Positions 10,519-19,185 of a stretch of 64,000 bases of DNA are shown in pieces. Location: positions 124,001 to 188,000 of the forward strand of contig CANTFK010000692.1 of the NCBI GenBank assembly GCA_947646735.1, given 5' to 3'. Position 1 is the stretch's first letter; each line of letters begins with the position of its first letter. The position numbers and the translations under genes are program-made. The DNA is from Peronospora farinosa (Eukaryota > Oomycota > Peronosporomycetes > Peronosporales > Peronosporaceae). Under the pieces are notes generated by a model that saw only the letters and a list, made by a program, of their open reading frames with translations, did no database searches and had not been told where the DNA came from.

Positions 10519-11688
10519 GTACATGGTGACGCTTACAAGCTAGATATACCTACATCTATGCGTTTGCACCCGACGTTCTACGTCGGGCGCCTCAAGGCTT
10601 ACCTGCCGGCGGATCTCCCTTCGAATCTTCCCCGCTCTTCTGTGCCGGCTCGAAATCCGACATCCCTTGACGACGACGCTGACGACGACTGGGACCAAGT
10701 CCTGCCCGAACGCGTGCAGACTCGATCTGCTGGGGCCCTCCGAACGCAGTCGTCTCAAGTTGACGTAGGCGCTCAACCAGTACCAGCTGCTCACGTCGAG
10801 TCCGCTCAGCAGCCTCAGTCGCAGCATCCGCACGATCTTGAACTCTCTCAGCCATCTCGCGAGCATCAAGTAGGGCGTTCTTTGACTCCTCGGCTTCAGC
10901 GCGAAGTAGGCTCAGCTCATCATTCGACTGCACGGGCACCCAATTGCGAGAATCGGCGCTCATCGCCAGAGGTCTTCCGTCGTGATGCTCCTCCTCCCTT
11001 AGTCGATGCATCGGGTGCGCGACGCTGGATTGTCGACCAGATTGTCGATCACGAGGATCACAAGTCCCAGGCGCCGAGTAATAACTCGGCGCCCATGAAG
11101 AAGCGTGTCGAGAAACATTACAGGGTTCGCTGGTTGGGATATTCCCCGGCGGACGATACATGGGAGCCATCGAGTACGCTGTCCCAAGATGTCCCGGACG
11201 TGGTCGAGAACTATGAATCCCGTAGAAAGACGGTGATCTCGACCGACGCTGCTGGTTTCATCCCCGATCTCGCGAGCCGTAATGCTCGCGAGCAACGAAA
11301 CCACGACGACCTCCCGAGCGACTCCGAGACCGAGACCTATTACGAGACTCGGAAGCATATGGATGATACGGTTGACGACTTCGGTTACGTGAACGCCCTC
11401 GGCGATCGTAAGGACGCGCTCTCACTCGCCGTAGCTCGGAAACCTGGAGCTCCAAAAGGCTTCTCTCATAACGGTCAATCCATGGACGAATATGATCGGG
11501 CATGCTCGCGCACACACCAAGTCGTCCCATTCCTGCCGGACCGGTCGCGATCTGCCCACGTTGCACGTCGGACATCCCTCACGAATGTGGACGTAACAAA
11601 GGTGATACTCGTCACAATTCATACGACAGATGCGCCGGCGCAGGTCGCCAATAGCGTGTCTATCACGCGTTCCCTCGCGACCGTCTAA
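10519..11688 (+). CDS. Family-B Pol C-terminus with chromodomain
   Basis: An open frame of 376 codons (from ATG 10558) follows the shared TAG. It begins LHPTFYVGRLKAYLP, the usual end of the integrase tail, and has a chromodomain at about 11020-11215 (KHYRVRWLGYSPADDTWEPSSTL), a module that targets integration to histone marks in chromoviruses. The remaining 160 codons are low in recognisable domains and lie entirely opposite the antisense ORF. That the frame survives on both strands for 1.1 kb is notable. Confidence 0.7.
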   Translation, partial: VHGDAYKLDIPTSMRLHPTFYVGRLKAYLPADLPSNLPRSSVPARNPTSLDDDADDDWDQVLPERVQTRSAGALRTQSSQVDVGAQPVPAAHVESAQQPQSQHPHDLELSQPSREHQVGRSLTPRLQREVGSAHHSTARAPNCENRRSSPEVFRRDAPPPLVDASGARRWIVDQIVDHEDHKSQAPSNNSAPMKKRVEKHYRVRWLGYSPADDTWEPSSTLSQDVPDVVENYESRRKTVISTDAAGFIPDLASRNAREQRNHDDLPSDSETETYYETRKHMDDTVDDFGYVNALGDRKDALSLAVARKPGAPKGFSHNGQSMDEYDRACSRTHQVVPFLPDRSRSAHVARRTSLTNVDVTKVILVTIHTTDAPAQVANSVSITRSLATV

Positions 11689-11987
11689 CCAGGACGTGAA
11701 GGACGTTCCTTCACGTCGGCTCGCGTTCCAGCGCCTGATGAAGGCACACCAAGACCTCTGCAGCGCATCGTCGGTATATGCGTTGTTCGTCGCCTTGCCT
11801 CTCACTGTACGGTATCGCTTGAAGAGACCTCCAGTGACTCGGGTTCGACAGCACCTTCAAGACCATACAAGCGCCACGGTTTCAAGTCCCCATCCATGAC
11901 CTGCGGCGCCTGCTCTCTTCGGATTGTCGCTTGGTGTTCCCAGTTCTGGTTGTCAGAGACATTGTTTCGTGGACGCCCAGGGTCCAT
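10592..11987 (-). pseudogene. Family-B antisense ORF (RS-rich, coiled coil)
   Basis: Read from near the 3' LTR back towards pol. 11987-11802 has the N-terminus (MDPGRPRNNVSDNQNWEHQ). 11805-11422 has a Trp/Arg-rich domain ending in a Cys/His cluster (CDEYHLCYVHIREGCPTC). 11575-11258 has an RS-rich tract. 11170-10592 has a heptad-like coiled coil (LLRAEAEESKNALL). Two frame changes and one TGA are shared with the copy at 53819-55224. The function is unknown. It is convergent with pol and would make RNA complementary to the pol 3' end. Confidence 0.6.
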
Positions 11988-12084
11988 TCTGCTCAGTTAT
12001 GTCTAACTGAGCAGGTTTGAAGTTACGCCGTTGGTCGAGAAGAAACTTTCTGCGATTCGCGCTTACGTTGAGGTAAGCGCAACT

Positions 12085-12102
12085 TAAAGAGGGGGGGGGT
12101 GA
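12085..12102 (+). other. Polypurine tract, family B
   Basis: AAAGAGGGGGGGGGT lies directly before the 3' LTR, the place and composition expected for the plus-strand primer. The complementary tract lies at 53703-53725 in the inverted copy. Confidence 0.75.
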
Positions 12103-12646
12103 TGTAATGGTGCAACCTATTACATAAGTAGTTATAGGGATATTACATAATTACATAAGTAGGCATAGGGCAGTATCTGTAATGGGTCTACCTATTACAT
12201 AAGTAGTTATAGGGATATTACATAATTACATAAGTAGGCATAGGGCACTATAAGTAATGGGTCTACCTATTACATAAGTAGTTATAGGGATATTACATAA
12301 TTACATAAGTAGGCATAGGGCAGTATCTGTAATGGGTCTACCTATTACATAAGTAGTTATAGGATTAATACATAATTACATAAGTAGGCATAAGGTAGTA
12401 TCCGATTAGCGGATACTGCGCGTCATTTTATTATTGGTTCATTATTGGGGTGCCAGACCCAATAATTAACCAATAATAAATTGACTTCCATATTGAGTGG
12501 TTCCCACGAGCTAGGGAACATATTCGCACTTACTGCGAATTAAAACTAAAACAAAAATAAAACAGAGTTATATTTACGAGTAAAATAAGAGCACTTCCTT
12601 AACGCCCTTTTAGTGTAAGATGGTAACGGGTCCTTAGCCCGTAACA
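12103..12646 (+). repeat. 3' LTR of family-B element with expanded repeat
   Basis: 544 bp, compared with 319 bp for the 5' LTR. The extra length is three additional 75-bp units at 12103-12402 (unit starts 12103, 12178, 12253, 12328). Downstream of the units it aligns with the 5' LTR with scattered changes. It ends CCCGTAACA. The right flank is family-C reverse transcriptase on the minus strand. Confidence 0.88.
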
Positions 12647-13311
12647 CATATAGCTTATTATTGCGCATGCACTCGAGCACAGCTCGTAAATGAACAATAT
12701 GATTCTTAGTATCCGACCGCCCATGTTCAGCACGAATTTGGACAATAATGTCATCAAAGTACGTCTGTGTATAATATCGATGGGGTCGAAACAATTGCGT
12801 CACCAAATGGTAAACGTATCCGGAGCATTTGACAGCCCCTGGGGCATCATCAACCACTCCCAGAGAATATTGCTTGGAGTTTTAACCGCAGTGAGTGGAA
12901 TATCGTTAGTTTGGATGAGCATTTGGTAATAATCATCGACTAAGTCGATGCGCACTATTCATGGTAAAACCGACCATATTGTTCTGAAGAACAACCTAAT
13001 TGGATATTGGAGTATGTGCGGGTATAGTGGCTGCATTGATCTTATTGTAAGCATAGACGATACGCCATTTACCATTCGGTTTCTTAACACAGAAAGTAGG
13101 CGTCGAGTGCGGAGATTCCCTCTCGTGCACCATACACGCTGCGTGCTTTGCACGAAAGAACTCGTCAATGACGTCACAATGTTATTTGGGTAAAGGACAC
13201 TGCCGTGTTACGCAGTATTCGGTTCCAGGAACCAAGTCAATCTCATGACGTACAACCCTATCAGGGGGTAGAACCGGCGGTGGATCATAGCACACCACGT
13301 CCTGAAATTCC
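12647..13311 (-). pseudogene. Family-C reverse transcriptase remnant
   Basis: Broken minus-strand frames give the approach to RT, then LTAVKTPSNILWEWLMMPQGLS and the catalytic box TYFDDIIVQ, ending NNKLY at the B LTR junction. The WRIVHAYNK region is heavily damaged. Stops and frameshifts are present throughout. Confidence 0.7.
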
Positions 13312-13740
13312 TTAACTATAAGGGTAGTAGGGATCAGAAGGGTTCTTCAAAATAGATGATCCGCTACGTGCAATTAGTGCCGCCTTTGTATCTTCAAGGA
13401 ATGTCTCATCCACAAGCGAGGCTGCGTTCAAATGAAAAATAAGTCGAATGGCCACCATATCGGATAGAGCACCAGCCTTTAAGGCTTGATCAAACTCATC
13501 CACAGACATTTCGAATAGCCCTAAGAGAGCATTTAGTGATAGGAGGACCTTAAGCTTAACCTCACCATCTATGGCACCTATCAGAGTATACAACTGGTCA
13601 CTGACATCACTACGTGATAGAATATACGCCTTGCATCTCGCATCCGCCATCTGGAGACGCTGCCGTCTCATTGACGAGACCGTACTTCTTAAATTACTTG
13701 GGGTACCATCATCCCCAAGGTCATTGATTTCTTTACCTTA
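13312..13740 (-). pseudogene. Family-C linker upstream of RT
   Basis: A 119-codon minus-strand ORF (13671-13312) containing [18 protein letters not shown] and [16 protein letters not shown]. Its place between the tandem repeat and RT matches the pol linker of this family. No catalytic motif is present. Confidence 0.55.
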
Positions 13741-14400
13741 ACGTGCTCTATACGAGAGCTGATGTCACTACCAAGATCCAGTGAGTCATCGTCACATGTG
13801 ACATCACTAATAAGGTCATCGACCTTATCTTCTCTATACGAGAGCCGATGTCAGTACCGACATCCAATGAGTCGCTACAGAAAATGTCACTAACAAGGTC
13901 TTCGAACAAAGCTTGCTCTATACGAGAGCCGATGTCAGTACCGACATCAAATGAGTCGCTATTACAGAAAATGTCACTAACAAGGTCTTCGAACATAGCT
14001 TGCTCTGTACGAGAGCCGATGTCATTACCAATATCCAGTGAGTCGCTATCGCAGGTAACATCACTAACTAGGTCTTCGACCTTAGCTTGCTCTATACGAG
14101 AGCCGATGTCATTACCGACATCCAGTGAATCGCATTTACAGCCAATATCACTAACTAGGTCTTCGACCTTAGCTTGCTCTATCCGAGAGCCGATGTCATT
14201 ACCGACATCCAGTGAATCGCAATGCAGCTAATATCACTAACAAGGTCATCGACCTTAACTTGTTCTGTACGAGAGCCAATGTCATTACAATATCCAGTGA
14301 GTCACTATCGCAGGTAATATCACTAACTAGGTCTTCGACCTTAACTTGCTATATACGAGAGCCGATGTAATTACCGACATCCAGTGTCTCGATATTACTT
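13741..14400 (-). repeat. About 80-bp in-frame tandem repeat, family-C PR-RT linker
   Basis: Eight or nine units of about 78-81 bp encode repeats of the type EDLVSDIFCDSDSLDVGTDI plus GSRIEQ on the minus strand. Units differ by substitutions and by short in-frame gaps. Each unit contains a GATGTC/GACATC inverted repeat. The position is equivalent to that of the family-B and family-D repeats, but the sequence is unrelated. Confidence 0.85.
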
Positions 14401-15053
14401 TGAGTATTACTCAAGGGAGTACGTGCCGTTCCACTAAGTGTCATTGAGCTCTGCTCGACACTATTATTGTTGACATCGGAGTTATCAACTCCAACACTCC
14501 AATTTCCAGCACACTAATTGACTCAGTTAATGGCTCGCGCCAATAGCGCTTCTGTTTCTTAGCAAAGGTGGGTTCATGACTCTCCAAAGCTTCGCTAGGA
14601 ACATTGCGCGTTGCGCCTAAGGTTTTTGATCTCCAATCGATTCATGGCTCATGGCGTTCCAGCCAGGCCATACCGAGAATGAGATCATATCTCGAGTCCA
14701 AATCTAGGACAAGACAGCGTTCAACGCTATTGACGTCTATAAACTTCACACCCAAGTTCAACGGAGCTTTAGTAACGGTGACAAGTACACCTGTTGCGAG
14801 ACGAACGGTTATACTGTCACCCTCTTGCGCTTCCAGCGCCTCAGTATACAGCTGACTCTCTTCAAGGGAACGACGTCGGACGTAATTACCTGACGCCCCA
14901 GAGTCAATAAGAATTGAATATGGATTTTAAACCCCTTACCGATTGCCGACACAACCAACAAGCCTGGCTTTTATTCCTGTTCCATGGAAGCATTCACAGA
15001 ACCACCTGGGAAAAAGCCCTGTTTACCTTTACCTCCTAAAGGTTCAGCAGAGC
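14401..15053 (-). pseudogene. Family-C protease remnant
   Basis: The minus-strand frame from about 14925 carries ILIDSGASGNYVRRRSLEE (intact D-S-G) and later DLDSRYDLILGMAWLERHEP, the two landmarks of a retroviral aspartyl protease. A TGA follows the second landmark. Upstream, the frame that would be entered by a -1 shift from gag closes at a TAA, so this copy is broken between gag and protease. Confidence 0.7.
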
Positions 15054-15066
15054 TTAGTGTTTTCCC
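15054..15066 (-). promoter_or_regulatory. Possible -1 frameshift heptamer, family C
   Basis: On the minus strand GGGAAAA (15066-15060) is in the gag frame as G_GGA_AAA, just before the gag TAA (15056-15054). The -1 frame is the pol side. No convincing hairpin was found after it, unlike in families B and D. Confidence 0.35.
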
Positions 15067-16089
15067 AGTACGGCGCCCCGCGCCTGTTGGGAGCTGATGT
15101 TTTCCCCTGCCGTGCTCGCCTTTTGGTTAGGAGCAGGGTTTCGGCTCTGCCGATTTGAACGTTGCTTTCGCAACGGACAGCTAGGGCGGAGATGCCTAGT
15201 GCTTCCGCACATGTAACATCTACGGATGCTACCTTGCTGCTCAGCAGCTTGAAGCTCAGCTTCTTCAGCATGGCTGAGGTCCATGGGTTCCGCCCTGTTA
15301 GAGGCATTTGATTGATACCATGGCAGACCATATCGAGCAGATTTGAATTTAAAATCAGCGTTAAACGCTATGCTTAATGCCTCTTCGAAAGTCGAAGGCT
15401 GGACACGGGAAACCTCTGCCCTGGCGACCCCAGTACGAAGTCCTTCTATAAATATGGATACTCGGACTTCCTTTGCCATAGGGTCCTGCTGCATAGCAGC
15501 AATGAAAGTTCTCAGCTCTTGGACATAGTCTGACCATTCTTTTTTACCCTGTCGGGTAGATAAGAAGCGTGAGCGCACGCGATAAGCCTGATTAGGCGGT
15601 GCGAACACGCAAGTTAATTGCTTTTTAAGCATTTCCCACGTGGAATGCTTCGAAAGCAATTACAAAAACGTCGCTCGTTAGAGCCCACTCTCTAGCTCTT
15701 CCACCGAGCTTAGAAATGGCCAAGCCAACTCGTTGCTTATCGGATACAAGCATGGCGGCATCCATTGCCATTTCAACTTCTCGGATCCAGAGGAGAAGGT
15801 TCTCTCCCTCCTTCCCCTCGAAGGTCTTGACACTTAAAACAAGTGGACGAGCCTTTGGCTCTGCATCGGTCACAGGTACCGGAATGTACTGTATAGGCGC
15901 GGCTGACGCTGCCTGGTCATGGACCTGCCCGAGGAGCGTTGCCTCATAACGCATGAAGGCCCTAAGGCGAGCATTAAGAACCTCCGGGCCTTGGGCCAAA
16001 AGGGCCTCGATTTGACCGGGCCCGACGAACGCAGATAATTTATCTAGTGCGAGTCGTTGCGCCTCAGAGAGGTGATTTTGACTCTCCAT
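15054..16089 (-). pseudogene. gag: Family-C Gag, one frameshift
   Basis: ORF 16095-15625 (a likely start is the MESQNH codon at 16089) gives the N-terminal helices, with [20 protein letters not shown] and [13 protein letters not shown] 15659-15054 continues with FAPPNQAYRVRSRFLSTRQ and a CCHC knuckle (CYMCGSTRHLRPSC). The break is near 15640. The end carries a G_GGA_AAA heptamer before TAA. Gag forms the particle and binds RNA. Confidence 0.75.
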
Positions 16090-16129
16090 CCTCACAGTGG
16101 GTCATCCCTAAAGACTTAGGTGTAGGATT

Positions 16130-16148
16130 GACTGCAAATGCTACCAAG
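16130..16148 (-). other. Candidate primer-binding site, family C
   Basis: On the minus strand, directly after the LTR, the sequence is CTTGGTAGCATTTGCAGTC. It shares the TGGTAGCA core with the sites of families B and D. Confidence 0.5.
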
Positions 16149-16786
16149 TGTAGCGGAGCTACACAGCTATTTAGCCAGAGGAAGACTTAGAGGCTAAAAG
16201 CCTCTCAGTTCTATAGAACTGATTAAGTTGACGGCTAAAAGCGAATTGGTTCTAAGGAACTTATGAACGACTAAGATTTTACTTGTTCTAAGGAACTAGG
16301 AGGAACTTCTAGTCTACAAGCGATAGCTTAAGGTTCATAGAACCAACACACAGAGTGCAAGAGCAAGCTAGAAGCTTAAAGGTTCAGAAAACCAACGCAC
16401 GAAGTGCACAAGAGAATAAGTCTTATCGAGACTTGCGATCTTAAACTCAAAAGGAAAACTGGTATTATTTTTATGCTTTAAGATTTTATGAATAGTCCTA
16501 CTCTAAGTACACTACACTAGATTAATTACTATAATAGTAATTATTATATGCAGACTTTGCTATTGGACGACATATCGTCTAAACATCTGTGTATGATGTA
16601 CTTAGTACAGCGTTATCGATTATCGAATCTTATTTGATAGGATACGGTATTCGGTAATACCGTATCTTAACGCTTATACTTAATACCTCTTTATAAAGAA
16701 GTTTAAAGAACACATTATATTCAATATAGAAACTTTAATTATAATCATTCGGAACAAAATTCCAATCGTCGTGTGACCCCGTTACA
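16149..16786 (-). repeat. 5' LTR of family C
   Basis: 638 bp in minus orientation, starting TGTAACGGGGTC at 16786 and ending GCTACA at 16149. It aligns along its length with 63196-63783 in plus orientation (for example the ACGGTATTCGGTAATACCGT palindrome in both). The right flank is a kinase coding sequence, interrupted here. Confidence 0.88.
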
Positions 16787-18450
16787 GTCGTCGTCTTCCG
16801 TGACCTTGGAAGGTTGAACGTCGAGTCTAAAATTTCCTAGCTTTACACTTCCGGCCGAGTCCAGAAACACGTTAGTCGGCTTGATATCGCGGTGATAATG
16901 CCTTGACGATGAATATAGACAAGCGCCTCCCGGATTTGGTGACACATCATCCAAGTTTAGTTGGCGTCTTTCCATAGACCTCCCTTGTCTGTCGCCTCTC
17001 TGAGAGCGTTTCCTTCGCAAAAAAATCTCCATCTGCATGTACAATTTCTCGAGCTTCCTCTTGTCCTCGATCACAGGATTTCTATGAGGCCGTTATTCGC
17101 CGAGATATACAACATCTCCATCGTCACTGAAGTCAACCTCGTCCATCGGAGCTTCTTCTAGCACTTCCCACTCAAAGCCATCATCAGGAAAGCTTTCGGA
17201 TGCGCTTTTATGCGAAGGTAGCATGTATGTTTGTCTTTTACTACGCAGACCACGAGAGTCATGGCGAGACGTCGATACAGGCTACAGTCCCGTGCTGCTG
17301 CCTATCGTGCCTTTGCCTTCAATCCATGCCTGAAAGAACCGCACGATATGTCGGTGCTACATTCGTACCGTGTCTTTACTTCACGCAAATCTTCTTCTTC
17401 ATCGTTTTGTCGTCCGGGTCTAGCTTGACCTTCTTGACAGCGTAAAGTTAAAACTGTCGGTCTAGACGATTACGTACCTGCATTACCTATCCTTCGCGTC
17501 CTAGCAGTCCTACTCACTAAAATCACCATGATACCTGGACTACTACCGTTTTGAAGCCGCCACTGCGTCCAGGCTCAACTCATCCGAGTACGAATCCAAC
17601 ACACTTTACACACTTTCATCCCGCGTGGAACCTGCATTTATCTGCTGTTGGTAACTACTTGATGTCTCCCACCCTCTCTACCAGTACAGTCGCCAACAAT
17701 ATTAGATCGGTGTCTCCTCCGTCTCCTTCATGTCTTCGTCATCGTCTCTCCTTTTTTCTCACAGCGTCAACAAGCGCCAAAATTGCCTCATTCTTTCCTC
17801 GAAACTGTTCTTCTTGTTGCTGCAGCACTGCGTCCTCCACCATAGTATCCTGTGTGTCTCTCTATCCTGTTGCCGAGTCATCATTTGGTCGAAAAGTGGT
17901 GTTGGTCCTTAAGATGGTCTTGGATGAAGTCGGTGGCAAAGACCACGAGATCGTACATGATGCGTCTCGCATTGGCTCTAGCGCGAGTTTCTCCATCCCA
18001 CGCGTCAGTTTCTGCGTCTCCGTATCATACAAGCCGTGCTTGGCTTCCACCGTGATATTGGGCGGCTATTGATTGGATACGCCCGTGTCAAGTCGAAATG
18101 CAGCAGCACTTCGGCCGTCGTAGCTAGCTATCGAATAGTGAAGATGTAGGCGTATAGCGGTGTAGAGCTCTGCATCGCCAGGTCTTGATCGCAAATGACT
18201 TGTAACACTTCAGCTCTTGGGTCTGTAGGGGTCTGTAGCTCGGTAAAGTAGCGGCGTCATAAGAGCTGAAGTGTCGTGGGTTACACGTCTATAAAAAGAG
18301 AATAAAGCAAAAATGCTGAGATGGTTAAGGAGAGGAGATGTAAACGTAGCAACATACCTCTTTTCTTCCCCTTCTTCCGACTCATACTTCAGTGAACGAG
18401 GTGGTACAACGATATTGTTGGATTGTGAGAAAAACTTGCCATGATTGAGG
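16787..18450 (-). pseudogene. GCN2-like eIF2-alpha kinase, N-terminal and N-lobe part
   Basis: Minus-strand pieces line up as RWD domain then kinase. The RWD piece reads PPNITVEAKHGLYDTETQKL and, one frame on, RRIMYDLVVFATDFIQDHL (about 18075-17895). A glutamine-rich coiled segment follows (VLQQQEEQFRGKNEAILALV). The glycine loop (GGFKTVV) is followed by a 57-bp GT-AG intron at 17478-17534. Then come YAVKKVKLDPDD with the catalytic Lys, an acidic insert, and HRDIKPTNVFLD before the family-C LTR. A 69-bp GT-AG intron fits at 18289-18357. Frameshifts in the kinase domain mark a pseudogene. The coding sequence resumes at 63784. Known members phosphorylate eIF2-alpha under amino-acid stress. Confidence 0.7.
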
Positions 18451-19185
18451 ACGCTATGTACACTCGTGCATATGATGAAGTGATTAGAAAGGCCATGAAG
18501 AACAAGACACACAGACTTGCAATCTGGTTACAAGTGGCTCGAGAGGATGCATCTCTAAAGACTTGAATGAAAATGCTTGAAAAATGAGAGGACGAATGGC
18601 ATCTGCAGCACTGTGATGGACACCCTATCCAATGCAGTAGACACGCACAAACTAGCGTGCTTGAACCGTTGATGTATTATCGACGAAGCTGCAGGCAACA
18701 ACCACTTTTACGTGATGTCACTCGTTTTTTTGCAAGTAAACAGTCAGGAGCTCACTTGAGAATTTGCTGCCTGCCAACGGTCACATTATTCTGTGTAAAT
18801 TTAGTGCTTTGAGCCATATTCTGGCAAGTTGCAATGCAATGTCTGCGACATCTTCAACATGGATTGTCGATCGTTCCTAGAAGGATGACCCTCAGCCTCG
18901 TGCTAATGTCTTTTCGCTGGTATGTGTGCTATTTTATTGCTGGCTGAACTCTTGCTTGTTCTGTGCTTACCAAACGCCAGTACCATTGTGGATCAAGTTT
19001 ACGACTTATTAAAAGTAATGTTTAATGGCAAAATGCAAAAAAGGTCCTTAGCTCGCAAACCTTTGCTACCTCTTAAGCCTGTTCAACGTTTTAGATCGTT
19101 CCTGTCCTGACTCAAAACCTTGATCACAATCACTTATTGCGCCATCACCACGACGTCATTCGGCTCGACAGGGTTTCGCTTTCTG
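18451..19185. other. Intergenic, no gene recognised
   Basis: Only short unsupported frames occur (for example 18922-19110 plus, a hydrophobic start without family resemblance). This is the presumed 5' flank of the kinase gene and the 3' flank of the Crinkler gene. No repeat or LTR was recognised. Confidence 0.5.

Larger units (their letters stand above)
5141..12646 (+). mobile_element. Family-B Ty3/Gypsy element with both LTRs
   Basis: LTR (5141-5459), primer site, gag, protease, repeat-bearing linker, RT, truncated RNase H, integrase, chromodomain, antisense ORF, polypurine tract and LTR (12103-12646) occur in order. LTRs begin TGTAATGG and end TTACA/AACA. The 5-bp flanks (CCGAA left, CATAT right) do not match, which fits a recombinant element made of two different insertions rather than one clean insertion. 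Several stops, frameshifts and an RNase H deletion make it non-autonomous. Confidence 0.88.
12647..16786 (-). mobile_element. 5' half of family-C Ty3/Gypsy element
   Basis: Reading leftwards from 16786: LTR, primer site, gag, protease, tandem-repeat linker and RT, cut at 12647 inside the NKLY stretch of RT by the family-B LTR. The upstream flank (GTCGT on plus, ACGAC in element sense) equals the flank after the family-C LTR at 63784-63788. This 5' half and the 3' half at 60071-63783 are therefore one insertion, split and inverted. Confidence 0.85.

Noticed and set aside
5136..12651. Target duplication for the B element at 5141-12646
   Set aside because: Flanks CCGAA and CATAT do not match. 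Under the inversion model the two LTRs come from different insertions. The expected partner of CCGAA is CCTGA at 53309-53305 (element sense), 3 of 5 bases at the exactly aligned position, which is suggestive only.
13741..14400. CRISPR-like or satellite array
   Set aside because: Units are adjoining, in frame and lie inside a pol linker; there are no spacers.
16181..16786. Palindromes in the family-C LTR as evidence of hairpin tiling like B and D
   Set aside because: Several 6-8 bp inverted repeats occur, but the density looks lower than in B and D and was not counted, so C is not included in the claim.
17551..18072. 173-codon plus-strand ORF
   Set aside because: It is the shadow of the kinase RWD region on the minus strand, which reads as recognisable protein.
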